64,000 bases of DNA from assembly GCA_001557505.1 (NCBI GenBank), contig LSAX01000002.1, positions 4,836,001 to 4,900,000 on the forward strand, read 5' to 3'. The notes under the pieces are model-generated. The model saw only the letters and a list, made by a program, of their open reading frames with translations, was not told the origin of the DNA and searched no databases. A program made the position numbers and the translations under genes. This document shows positions 54,046 through 64,000 of the stretch, piece by piece; the first letter of the stretch is position 1; every line of letters starts with the position of its first letter. The DNA is from Reticulascus tulasneorum. Taxonomy: Eukaryota; Ascomycota; Sordariomycetes; Glomerellales; Reticulascaceae.

Positions 54046-56193
54046 ATGAAGATCCTCTTTTTGTGCACAGCGCACAACTCGCTCTCCCAACGGCTCTTTC
54101 TGGTCTTGTCCAAGGCACACTCAGTCTGCATCGAGTATGCTCTCTCCAAGAGTCTGATGATCGAGGCAGTTGAACTGGCCAAGCCCGACCTCATCATTTG
54201 CCCCTTCCTTACCTCACTTGTCCCCCGTGAGATATACGACAACTACCTCACCCTGATCATCCATCCTGGACCACCTGGAGATGCTGGACCCAGTTCCCTG
54301 GACTGGGTCCTGATGGGAGACGATGGGTCCGAGGCAGACGCAGACCGCCTGCTGCAACATGGCACTTGGAGCCAATCCGGACGGACACACTGGGGGGTCA
54401 CCGTGCTTCAGGCTATTGAAGAGTTCGATGCTGGACCCGTGTGGGCGTTTGAGCAGTTTGCATTGGACATTGATGGGTTGGAGATCACCAAAGCCAGACT
54501 TTACAGGGGACCTGTCACTCGGGCCGCAATAGCTGCGACACTGATTGCCATCGAGAGGATACAAACTGCTGCCATTCCCAACCAATCCCCGTATACGCCG
54601 CCTTCTTCTCCTGGATGGGACAAAGGCTTCTTGTCGTCCGCCATGATCGCCCCTAGACTCAAAGCGAACGATGCCTTCAGAAATGCTTCAGTCGGGTCTC
54701 AGGAACCTTTTTTAGGCGGTAAAACACACCATAGACCTCTGCTGAAAGCTTCTCAGCGTGATTTCGATGTGAAAATACACACGGCGAAGGAGATCTCGAG
54801 AAGGATCAGAGCCTCTGATTCACAACCTGGCTGTCTTACCAAAGCTTTTGGGCCAAGTTTGTACATTTACGGCGGTGTGATTGAGCGGGGAGTCGCAATA
54901 CTGCGCACAAATGCTCGACCGGGAGACATTATTGCGATACAGGACAACGCCGTGTGTATGGCAACCTGTGATGAGAAGGGAATCTGGATTACGCATACCC
55001 GTCGGCTCAAGCGCAAGACCGATCCCATGCTCTGGCCCAAAGTCACAGCCGTTTGCGGAATGCGCGAACTCAGTCTCTTGGATCGTGACTCCTTCTCGCG
55101 GCTTCAGACGACGCCACAGAACCCAAAAAACTGGGCCAAGGCACCTCGGAGCACACACCAAGAGATTTGGATTGACTGGCAGAACTTCGTCGGCGGTCGG
55201 CGAGTTGCCTTTCTGTACTTCGAATTCTACAATGGCGCTATGAGCACCGACCAATGCTCCCGGATGGTTGAAGCTCTGGACTTCATTACCTCGACACATA
55301 CAGCGGACAAGCCACTAGCTGCGGTCATTCTCATGGGTGGCGATTCGTACTTTAGCAACGGCATCGCGCTAAACGTTATTGAGGCTGCCCCAGACCCGAG
55401 TGCCGAGTCATGGCTCAACATCAATCGTATTGATGACGTAGTGCAGCATTTACTGCAGGAGCTCCCGTCGCGGAATATCCTCACTATCGCAGCTCTTCGC
55501 GGCAATTGCGCCGCTGGTGGGGTTGCATTAGCCACTGCTTGCGACATCGTCGTCGCTAGTAGCGAAGTAGTGCTTAATCCCGCGTACCGAGCTGTCGGTC
55601 TGCACGGGTCTGAGTACCACTCTATCTCCTACCCAGGACGCTGTGGGCCCGACGCTGCCAGACAACTACTCCGAAATATGCTACCACTTTCGCCCCACGA
55701 GGCAGAGGCAATGGGGCTTATCGACCACATTCTACAAGGCTCAGGCCCACCACTTGACACTCGGATCAGGAATTACGTCAGAGCCCTCGTTTGTTCTGGC
55801 AAGCCACTACTCCCAGTAGCATGGAAGTCCAAAGCTAACATTACACCCGCCACTCTTGCCCGAGCGCGCGCAACCGAGTTGTCTGAGATGGCTAAGGACT
55901 TCTGGAGTGCCCGCTCAGAACGATATCACAACCGCCGGCAGGCATTTGTCCGCAAAACGAAGGCCACCCATACACCGCTGAGATTTGCCACTCACAGACG
56001 GGCTACGTCGATGTTGGATGAGGAAGAGACTGATGATTTCGACTCGGTGGGCTTTTTTGAAAACAGAGCCCTGGAGAGGAGACTAGAACAGCTGGCAGGG
56101 GGGCTCCAGAGTGTGGCTATGAACACTAAGAGTGGTTATGGTTGCGGGAAGGAAGAAACTGAATCAATCTTTCCCTGCTACTATGGTGGTTGA
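54046..56193 (+). CDS. hypX: HypX/HoxX-like formyltransferase + enoyl-CoA-hydratase-like fusion protein
   Basis: A single intronless exon of 715 residues. Residues 1-170 are a formyl-tetrahydrofolate transferase-like domain, with HPGPPGDAGPSSLDW at 73-87, THWGVTVLQA at 114-123 and FDAGPVWAFEQ at 127-137. Residues 228-345 are the FMT C-terminal-like part (RPLLKASQRDFDV). Residues 385-620 are a crotonase-like domain: FYNGAMSTDQC, MGGDSYFSNGIALNVIEAA, INRIDDVV, LRGNCAAGGVALA and NPAYRAVGLHGSEY. This is the domain order of bacterial HypX (HoxX), which turns the formyl group of N10-formyl-THF into formyl-CoA and then CO for the active site of [NiFe]-hydrogenase. No signal peptide is present. The C-terminal ~95 residues are an acidic/polar extension absent from the compact bacterial form. 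Ascomycetes have no known [NiFe]-hydrogenase, so the role must differ. Confidence 0.93.
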   Translation: MKILFLCTAHNSLSQRLFLVLSKAHSVCIEYALSKSLMIEAVELAKPDLIICPFLTSLVPREIYDNYLTLIIHPGPPGDAGPSSLDWVLMGDDGSEADADRLLQHGTWSQSGRTHWGVTVLQAIEEFDAGPVWAFEQFALDIDGLEITKARLYRGPVTRAAIAATLIAIERIQTAAIPNQSPYTPPSSPGWDKGFLSSAMIAPRLKANDAFRNASVGSQEPFLGGKTHHRPLLKASQRDFDVKIHTAKEISRRIRASDSQPGCLTKAFGPSLYIYGGVIERGVAILRTNARPGDIIAIQDNAVCMATCDEKGIWITHTRRLKRKTDPMLWPKVTAVCGMRELSLLDRDSFSRLQTTPQNPKNWAKAPRSTHQEIWIDWQNFVGGRRVAFLYFEFYNGAMSTDQCSRMVEALDFITSTHTADKPLAAVILMGGDSYFSNGIALNVIEAAPDPSAESWLNINRIDDVVQHLLQELPSRNILTIAALRGNCAAGGVALATACDIVVASSEVVLNPAYRAVGLHGSEYHSISYPGRCGPDAARQLLRNMLPLSPHEAEAMGLIDHILQGSGPPLDTRIRNYVRALVCSGKPLLPVAWKSKANITPATLARARATELSEMAKDFWSARSERYHNRRQAFVRKTKATHTPLRFATHRRATSMLDEEETDDFDSVGFFENRALERRLEQLAGGLQSVAMNTKSGYGCGKEETESIFPCYYGG

Positions 56194-56695
56194 GTGCGCA
56201 GCATGGCCAAGCTGCATCTCTTTACTTTTATTAGGTGGTTCTGGGCTTTTCAAGTTCCGCACAAGTATACTGCTTTGTAATATTGTACTTTTAAGGCAAC
56301 GGCTGCACATACGTTCATTCGATGCAGCCGCAAATAATCCACCCACAGGCATTGCGATTACCACGTTTTTGGCCGCCCACAATGTGAGAGTACCCTTCAG
56401 TGGTCTATTTAAACCACCAAGTTGCAATTATACAGTATGTAAGATAACTTTCCCGGCTTGGCGGATCAAATGCCCTGTTTCGGCATTGCAAATCTCGGCC
56501 ATCAAGTTCAAGGCGGCCGACAGGCGCAGTAATCTGTAGGTACTTTGGTATGCATGGGGAAGCGGCACAACGTTGCAATCCCTGTGACTAAGCTGTTCAG
56601 TATTCGTTTTCCGTCAATGCCACCCACCTACAAGCATCCATCGATCCTTCTGGCATTCATTTGGGAAGAGTTACGCACTTCAAACAGCAACACAA
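56194..56695. other. Intergenic between HypX-like and FMO genes
   Basis: About 500 bases, enough for a 3' end and a promoter. No gene is seen. Confidence 0.5.
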
Positions 56696-58821
56696 ATGGA
56701 GAGAGTCAAGATTGCTGTAATTGGCACAGGTAAGGACAGGTCCTGGTTTTCACCTCGCCATGTGATAGAAAATGCGTTGTGCTCACTTAGACTTGTGTCT
56801 CAGGCCCTGCAGGCCTCGCCGCATTGAAGAGCTTGAGAGAAGAAGGCTTCAACGTGACTGCTTTCGAACAACGAGAGAGAGTTGGTGGACTGTGGTCATT
56901 CAGCGAAGACACCACGTACACTTCGGCGTTAAGAGGTACGGTCTCTAACACGAGCAAGTTTATTGTGAGTGATGGTTCTGATTCTTTACTCGATGGGAAA
57001 CTGTAATATTAATACACGGACAGTATCCGTTCAGCGATTTCCCTGTTCCCAAAGGTGAGTGAGTGGGCTTTCTCGGCAGTTTGCTCCCCATAAAAGCTGG
57101 GCAGTAGAGTTGATGTGCGACGGGGCTCCCTACAGACTATCCAGTGCACTTCACAGCGGGCCATGTAAGCTCGTACCTCGACTCCTATGCATCCCATTTT
57201 GGTCTTCATCAATACATACGATTCGGAACGGTGACGACGAAGGTTACTCGTAGCTCATCTGGTATGAAATGGGAGGTTCACGTATCAGACCAGAATGGTG
57301 ATCAAGTATTGCCATTCGATAAAGTTGTGTACTCTCATGGCCTCACTCATGATGCTGTTTGGCCCTCGCTTCCGGGGCGACAGAATTTCGAGGGGACTAT
57401 CATACATGGTCAAGCCTATCGAGGGTATGTATCCACAGCAGTAACTCACTTCGTTTCTTCCCAGCGTGGGCACTGTATTGATTATTTGCAGGCACGAACT
57501 CTTTGAAGGCAAAAGGGTCATGCTTCTTGGCCTTGGCAATACGTCCTGCGACATTGCAATCGATTTGATTGGGCATGCATCGGATGTTTTTCTTTCGCAC
57601 CGGCGTGGCCGAATGGTACTATCTCGCTTCGGTGAAGATGGAATCCCCACCGACAGCACCCTTTCGTGGACAGCGATGCGAACTAAGTATCTCTTTGATT
57701 ACCTGTTTCCGTCCTTGATGCAGACTATAATCGACAAGTTTCTGGTTTCCGTCATGGTCAAAGCTGCCGCAAGAAATGAGCCTGCGGATCCAGGCATGCC
57801 GGACAGCAAACGTGTTGTGCTTGCAGAGCGCCGCCTGCGGGACGAATGGCGTTTTCTCCCTGCGCCGAGCATGAGATATGTAAATCCCGTGGTCAATGAG
57901 GAGATAGTTCCAGCCCTCCGCAAGGGAGAAGTGACAAGCGTCGCTGGTCTTAAGGAGTTTTCTGGTGGGCGCAAAGTCCGATTAGAAGACGGTACGGAGC
58001 TGGAAGTGGACGTGGTAATCTGCTGCACAGGGTATAGACACAACTTCGACATTATGCCGGAACTCGAGTTTGATGGCGCCTGTGACTTTCCTCTTACAAC
58101 TGCCGGGCAAGTGCAGATTGGTGCCGCCGTTGCGGTGGCTGAAGAGAATCATGGCGACACGGATCCAGTCTCTGATCTCCGCAAAGAACCTCACCTTCCA
58201 CGACTGTTCCAAAATATCTTCCCTCCACGATGGGCAGACTCGATCGCTTTCATGAGCTACTCAGCTCCACAAGAGAATGTCGCCACTGTAATGGAGCTTG
58301 TGGCTATGGCGATTTCGCAAATCTGGGCCGCGGAGACAGCTGTCACGACTAAGTCAAGTGTCTGTGGCACAAATGGGCGGCCAGCAGCCTCTAACTCTCT
58401 CCCTAAACCAGCAAAGCTCCCATCAATGAGGGAGATGGAGACCCAGGTAGATGAATATCATGCGTGGTGGCGGATCAACTGGCAAGCGGAGCACTCTATG
58501 CACGAGGGGTTCTTCCAGGGCCACTCATGGTTCCGATTCATTCACGAGGCGGCCGGTACGGGAATGTTTGAACACTTGGATCACCTGTTTTCTCTTCGTG
58601 GTTGGGGTCTATGGTGGCATGATCGCGAGCTATGGACGTGGCTTACCAAGGGCCCGATGAACAACTTGGCTTATCGTCTTTTCGAGACGAACCCAGAAGG
58701 CCTTCCGGGATGCGGAAGGAAGTCGTGGGACGGGGCAAGGCAAGCTATAGGGGAAATGTACGAGTCTTACCAAACGTTCAAGGGGGAGGCCAAAAAAGAT
58801 GCGAAGGACAAGGATAAGTAG
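56696..58821 (+). CDS. Flavin-containing monooxygenase (FMO)
   Basis: Five exons: 56696-56729, 56804-56964, 57024-57054, 57136-57424 and 57492-58821. The introns are 74, 59, 81 and 67 nt, and the product is 614 residues. The FAD-binding motif GTGPAG is at residues 10-15, created across intron 1, followed by ERVGGLW. FSDFPVPKDYPV and the FMO identifying sequence FEGTIIHGQAY come next. The NADPH-binding GLGNTSCDIA follows, then ICCTGYRHNFD. The last ~220 residues contain a long Lys/Glu-rich C-terminus with no membrane helix, so it is probably soluble. FMOs insert oxygen into soft nucleophiles (N, S) and some act as Baeyer-Villiger enzymes; the substrate is unknown. It is downstream of, and co-oriented with, the HypX-like gene, 500 bases away. 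Confidence 0.94.
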
Positions 58822-59723
58822 AGAATGGCGGCCAAAGGGGATGTTGCAGGTCGTCCCTCCCAAAGACGCAACCCGCCAAACCGCACTTCTAACGATATCC
58901 TGGTCACAAACCCGATGGGCCTGTTATGACAGAATAGCGTAATTTCATGTCATGGAAGAGACAGGTGTGGCGAGAAACTATCAAGAAATACTTGCAAGGG
59001 GCATCATCCCTATTGTAATAACTGGGCCAAACACCTTAGATCACAAGTCAGGGATTGCAGCTGAAGACCACCATATCTGATTGAACCTTGTAAACCGATA
59101 TGTGAATGATGCAAACATTTACGCATGAATGAGCCCAGCTGTAGTAAATTTCACATGTCAGTGTGGCAATATACGTACACATTCTCAGAACTGAAACTTC
59201 TTAAGTCACACCGCCTAAGGTCGAACCCGTGCCACACACCCTCAACCCTCGGTGAGGGGGGTGTGACACGGGTAGGGGAACCAAACCCGGCTGGAGGCTG
59301 GTGCCGAGCCGCAATTGCCTCCCGTCCTCCACACCATCATGTAGCAGGATTTGAAGATATGCGGCTTCTGGTTCAGGAACAACAAAGCTGTCACAGCACA
59401 AGGTTACGGCTCGTTATATGAGGTAGGAATTTTCCAATTACATTACGGGAATGACGAGATGTGGAAACGGCCTGAGCTACAATTTCGATCGTTGTCGAGC
59501 CAAGTATTACTCTATTAGAATATCTACACAAGAATCTTTACACAGTTTGTCTCGTCTCTGATCTCACTGCTCTTTGCAGTACCGCTTGAATTGCTTCACA
59601 TGTCTTAGCAACTGTAAGATCTGCCCTAATGTACTGAAGGTGTGGAGGCTGGAAGCTCCGGCTCGCAAAACAAGAAAATGACTTATAAAGTAGGGTATAA
59701 CAGAAGGGGAGAATTGCCGAGGA
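58822..59723. other. Convergent intergenic region with a hairpin
   Basis: About 900 bases between the 3' ends of the FMO and rhodopsin-like genes. Apart from the inverted repeat at 59225-59273 no feature is recognised; short frames (59125-59421) overlap the hairpin and lack motifs. Confidence 0.45.
59225..59273. repeat. Imperfect ~19-bp inverted repeat (hairpin)
   Basis: The left arm ACCCGTGCCACACACCCTC and the reverse complement of the right arm ending in TGACACGGGT match with about three mismatches around a short loop of roughly ten bases. It could be a strong RNA hairpin near the two gene ends, or a small MITE-like remnant. Confidence 0.6.
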
Positions 59724-61030
59724 TTAGATCGCTTGACCATAAGCGGTAACAGGCTGGTGGTTCTGGTAGATAGGGGTGGGGCGGTCATACGTGACATGCT
59801 AGACGAAACACGTTGATGAGATTCTGCTGGCTTCGGTAAAGATAGAAAGGAGGGGGGTGGCAGGACTCACAATATCGTGCTTGACCACTACGACGTCGGG
59901 TTTGAGTATCTCTTCTTGCGAATCACTGGTTCCAGGACACTGGCCGCGTTCTGACTTCTTGTCGCTTGAGAGCGAGTTGAGTGGAAGGCTGATGCTGCGA
60001 GGGCCACTTATGTTGCTGAACTGTTGCTTTCTTCCTCCACCGGACGAGTCGTAGCCACGGGAACGCTTAGCGGTAGACCGATTTGTGACGAAGATCTTGA
60101 GCGCAGGAAGACAGCCGACTATGACGGCTGAGAGTTTTACAATGTTAGCGGGAGACTATCCGTGTTGACTGGCGCATGAAACACTCACATATTGACGCGG
60201 CGAGCGTGGACCAGATCATCAACAGGGTGAGGTTGACGAAGTATTGCTGGACCAGAACTTGTTTTGCCCGGATGATTGAAAACGCGATCATCACGAAGCA
60301 AAGGCCGAAGACGCAGACGAGGCCAGCCTTTTGCTTTCGTGATATCTTGACGTTGTATATCAACCTAAGGGGCATGGCCATGACTGCCATGTTTGTTAGC
60401 ACCCGGGCGAAACACTCAGTTGCAGTGGCAACACCTACTACACAGATCGGTAAAGGCGTCAACGGCGGTGCTATAGTAAACATTCAGATTCGAAGCCCAG
60501 ATATCCTCCGGCTTGCCGCATTGCGCAAACTCGAAGAAGTTTGAAACATCGCCGCCGCACGAGAGGCTCAGCGAGATCAAGCACCCGGCATAGGCGAGGA
60601 AGGTGAATGTCGCGAGGACATACCAAACCCTACGATACAGGGCCAACTCTCGGAAGAGTTTGAAGTAGAGGGCGAGAAACCCGGCCTTGACGAACCACAG
60701 GACGGTCCAGAACAGAATGATGATGGGAAACTCCAGTCTCAGGTAGTCCTCCGTGTAGGTGATGAGCTTTTCCGATATGGGGATGGAACCTTCAATGACC
60801 GCCGTCATGTAATACAGACTGGGAAGCTGGATGGTTTCGAGGACACAGAGCGTCAGCAACGTCGCGAGGGCCAAGTAGATCCAGTAGTCCTCCACCGTGG
60901 GCCGATGGGCGACCTTGAATCGGATTATCGTGCGCAGGACGACGAACAGCAGCGCGACACTGAAACAGGACCAGACCAGGGCCAAGAGGGAATGGCGAGG
61001 CAGAGAGCCCGCGTTGTAGATTGAATCCAT
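59724..61030 (-). CDS. Rhodopsin-like fungal seven-helix membrane protein
   Basis: Four exons: 61030-60442, 60383-60189, 60127-59871 and 59798-59724. The introns are 58, 61 and 72 nt, and the product is 371 residues. Seven hydrophobic helices match the fungal 'rhodopsin domain' integral membrane family. Typical features include VLRTIIRFKVAHRPTVEDYW after helix 1, LFWTVLWFVKAGFLALYFKLFREL around helices 3-4, CGGDVSNFFEFAQCGKPEDIW in an outer loop, TDLFMAMPLRLIYNVKISRKQKAGL at helix 5/6, and IIRAKQV. No CFEM domain precedes it, unlike PTH11-type receptors. No retinal Lys is expected in this group. The cytosolic tail is Ser-rich with basic patches. Such proteins are plasma-membrane receptors or sensors of unknown ligand. 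The third and fourth exons were added because they preserve frame and complete the tail. Confidence 0.87.
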
Positions 61031-63365
61031 CGTCGTTCGTCTCGGGCCAGCGAACGCACTATCGACGCATGTATGGCATCTTGTGTGTGTTGATCGTGCA
61101 GGAGTGACGGAGGGGATCCGTGCTCAGTATATACGCAGGAGTGGTGATGTGATGGAGGAGAGGAATTGGCCACAGCAATTGCCTCAGGTCTTTCCTAGTA
61201 GGGAGCTGAGGACCGGAACCGTTGATGAGTGGTTGCTTCGATCGAAGCCAGTCACGCCACACGAACTCAACCTGGGGCCAGGCCCCTTGCCGGATGGCCA
61301 CCCCCTCATCTGCTCTCTGGGTTGTCGTTCGCTGCGCGAGATGGAGATCCGACAGATTAATGGCGATTTCTTGCGAAGAAACGAGGCTCGCACCAACAAT
61401 GGAGCGGGATAACCCTTCTGAGGTCTCCCGTTCGCTCTTGGCTAGCAAGAGCCATCACACCTCAGCTGCATGGTTGCCCACCAATGCAGGAACGCGATAG
61501 GCCGGCTTGTGCCCGCGTTCCTGGAGCATCCAGGACTCTGGAATTCTACTGGTCCACACGTCCAGATTGATTCACTTGTGATACGGGTTGGTGGCAAGCC
61601 GTCCTGGCCAGTCAAGTGGGAGGACGGCAACACGACATTTTTGTCCAATAGTCGTCATGGATGATATCCCCGACTGGACCTATCATTCTCTAACAACCAT
61701 GACAAGACCACCACTATAGAGCTCCAAATAGATAAGAGAAGACGTGATTCCTTGAATTGAGAGATGTGATATTTTACCAGTCTTTTTCCCTCTTCTTCTC
61801 CTACGTCTGCACGGACTAATGAGATCTCTTTTCTTTCCTACCACGGCCTGAACAGTTGCTGCAACCTTTTGGTCTGCTCGAGGTGCATTTGTTTTTCGGG
61901 GGGTTTCTCACAGGGGCGGGCGCCTAAAATGTCCCCGCTAAGGGCTTGACCTTCCGGCACGTGACACCCGCGGCAGGACTATACTTGGGTACCTTGCCTA
62001 TATGGCTACTCATTCGTGGAGAACAGTGGAGGATAGTGGAGCGTAATGGGGGACTAGTGGACGCTATATCTACCAACCGCCACACCCCGCCCCCCCATGG
62101 ATGCCTCTCGTTATGGCCGGCCAGCCACCAAAAACTACAATGACCCATGGCATTCGTTCATGCATCCCATCCATGCTATTCGCACATTCAACCAGCGCAT
62201 CAGGCCAGTCGTGCCCAAGGCTGGCGTCCTGTGTTGTCACACTTCCAGCCACACCCTGCAACAATGCCCATCTCTGGTGTGGTAGGTGTCTTATCTCCCC
62301 GGCTGGGAAACCGTGGAAACCAGGCAAACCGGCGGAGGGGTGTGGTCGAGTCTCACTCTCAACAGACAATGGTGGTGTCTACTCAATCACGCGGACGGGA
62401 GCCCGTCTCAGATTTGATCCAGATGGTGTCTGTATATTATTCAGACATCCCCTGAACGAGACGTCAATCCTGCGAGCTATCTTTCTCAACTTCTCTTCGT
62501 GCGCAGCTGAGACAAAAAAGCACACATGCTCACTGCCTGCCCAAGCATGGCGCAGGCGTTCGCACAAGATCCCGCCTCTGGCACACTAGCCCAGGAAGCC
62601 CCCTCCAGCAGCTCTCGGCAAACACAAAATTGACGCAACACGCCACGAACTACAGTCGCATCACCCAAGGACTCGGGTACCATTTGACTGCCCATGGCAA
62701 TACTGAAGGCGGGGGACCCGGTGGGCGGGCTCTACGGCACCCAGAGTTGTCCCTGTCTCAGGTGTTACGCCCCTCTCCCAGCCCTTTCTAGGCTCCGCTA
62801 CAGGGTTGATTAGCGGTTTGACTGGGAGTTGGGATCTTGGGATATCGCGAATCGCCTCTGTCATGGAGCCAGAACAGCGCCGTGAGGGCTGGGAAAAGTT
62901 TTTTTTTCTGACAGATGTGCGAAAGAGGAAATGGACCCTGGCCAAAAACAGAGCGTCGACCACGTCACTCGGATGCTGGACCATGCGGGATGAGGCCATC
63001 CTGCATGGTTTGGTGCCTTGAATGGCTACCCTGGAATGCAATGTTCGGTGAGATGGAACGAATACAGAACAGACACATCGACAAGTGCTAACCCAAGCAT
63101 CTGTCTGGGCTTAGCGTCAATTGTTCGCTGGGAGCGCTGGGCGATTTTTGTCCAGGTGCAGTATGGCTTGAATTATTGATGCGATGACGAGCCGCCACGT
63201 CGCTCACCATAGACCGAAAATCCAGCAAAGCGCGGGCTGGGAGGTTGGGCATCGGCCGACAATAAGACACCGCTCTCCTGCTGCTCTGGATGAGGATTTT
63301 TCTTTGCTGCACGTCTGCTCATTCTACGGAAGGAAAGGAAAGGAAAGGAATTGCACGAACGAGCT
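61031..63365. other. Divergent intergenic region of 2.3 kb
   Basis: Between the rhodopsin-like gene (minus) and the secreted His-Asp protein gene (plus). Overlapping frames in all directions (for example 62070-62369 minus, 62101-62589 plus) show no motif. A purine-rich GGAAA repeat (GGAAAGGAAAGGAAAGGAA) at 63331-63349 lies just before the last gene. Confidence 0.4.
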
Positions 63366-64000
63366 ATGTACCTGCTTGGCACCCTTCGTGTTCTGTTCGT
63401 TGCATGTGCGGTCGCCTGTCTGGTCTCGCCAACATGGGGCTGGCCGGTATTCTGGCGGTCAAAGAAACCCGACAAACACCATGACCACGACAAGCACCAC
63501 GACCATGACCATGACCATGACCATGACCATGATCACGACCACGACCACGACCACGACCACGATCATGGCCATGGCCATGGCGGATGCCATTATGACAAGG
63601 ACCGCAATTTCAAGACCATTTCCAGCATCTACAACCTCACCGTTTATCCCAATCAAGTCCCGATAGTTTTGGGCGGCTCAGCAGGTGTTCCGCGGGGCCT
63701 TTTCAGCCAGAATGTCAAGGGTAGAGTCGACCCGGTTGGCGATTTCGTCGGCTTCGACGATTCGATCGAGTACTTTTTTGCTTTGGCGCCACTTCCGCAG
63801 GGAAACGCGGTGTCGGCAGCGATTACCGGCTATCAGATCACTGAATTTAGCTCTGCTTGCCGGGACGTTGCTTCCTCGGTTGTCTATTTGTATTGCAGCG
63901 TGGTGAACCCCGGTTCTCCGGATGATGGGAAACAGCTTGCACCATTGAAACAGGTGAGTGACCGAGTTGTGTCTGCAACGATTGGCTGCCTGTCTTGATT
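63366..64000 (+). CDS. Secreted protein with long His-Asp repeat (3' partial)
   Basis: The first exon runs from ATG 63366 to a likely donor CAG|GTGAGT at 63953/63954, giving 196 residues; the rest lies beyond the window. Without splicing the frame would add 14 residues and stop at 63996-63998. A signal peptide of about 26 residues is followed by a repeat of about 40 residues made almost only of His and Asp (63480-63575), ending in Gly-His. Then comes a conserved-looking globular region (FKTISSIYNLTVYPNQVPI, GLFSQNVKGRVDPVGDF, FDDSIEYFFALAPLP). Similar regions occur in uncharacterised secreted fungal proteins; I know no function. The His-Asp tract should bind divalent metals such as zinc, nickel or copper. 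An outer-wall or secreted metal-binding role is inferred only from composition. Confidence 0.8.

Noticed and set aside
54820..55299. 159-codon minus-strand frame over the HypX-like gene
   Set aside because: Antisense shadow; the plus strand carries the conserved protein.
59200..59290. Possible tRNA gene suggested by GGGTTCGACC on the minus strand
   Set aside because: The B-box-like string is part of a hairpin. No A box, acceptor stem or anticodon arm of the right size could be drawn.
61059..63041. Several overlapping frames of 100-160 codons in the 2.3-kb gap
   Set aside because: They overlap in all frames and strands, lack motifs and cannot be joined by credible introns.

Overview
This window is nuclear DNA of a filamentous ascomycete (Pezizomycotina). 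Most genes are split by short introns (about 47-136 nt) with GTRNGY-like donors, CTRAC-like branch sites and YAG acceptors. The families are typically fungal: a Zn2Cys6 regulator with a GCLTC-RIRRVKC finger, a DUF3425 bZIP, an RTA1 protein, a fungal rhodopsin-like integral membrane protein, a WSC-domain protein and an ATRIP/UvsD homologue. The genus cannot be fixed by eye. The exon joins below were made by hand; every model except the P450 keeps frame across all junctions, although one junction of the CAP gene is ambiguous.

Left part (1-30 kb). First come the tail of an uncharacterised gene, a GH10 xylanase, a small secreted protein, an RTA1 membrane protein, a Zn2Cys6 factor and a Flr1/Caf5-type MFS exporter. 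A repeat-bearing block follows: two diverged copies of a ~540-bp repeat lie on either side of a Dal5-type MFS permease, with a short-chain dehydrogenase next to the second copy. After a 40-bp minisatellite come a secreted WSC/Ser-rich/CAP protein, a bZIP factor, an acyl-CoA-binding protein, a CE1 acetylxylan esterase and a membrane-anchored S33/TAP-type hydrolase. The xylanase and the esterase would act together on acetylated xylan outside the cell.

Middle (30-50 kb). A P450 and an MFS exporter face each other tail to tail. They are followed by an intronless glycerate kinase, a 5'-nucleotidase-family metallophosphatase and a secreted Cys-rich protein with an ARB-07466-like C-terminal domain. 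The ATRIP/UvsD checkpoint protein and the CDP-diacylglycerol synthase Cds1 diverge from a shared 1.1-kb intergenic region; they are the clearest housekeeping genes here.

Right part (50-64 kb). A class II aldolase family protein is followed by three co-oriented genes: an alpha/beta hydrolase, an intronless HypX/HoxX-like protein (formyltransferase plus enoyl-CoA-hydratase-like domains) and a flavin-containing monooxygenase. The HypX-like gene is the most striking item, because in bacteria this protein makes CO for [NiFe]-hydrogenase, an enzyme not expected in ascomycetes. The window ends with a rhodopsin-like seven-helix membrane protein and the start of a secreted protein carrying a long His-Asp repeat. 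I see no rRNA, tRNA, CRISPR array, autonomous transposase or PKS/NRPS backbone.
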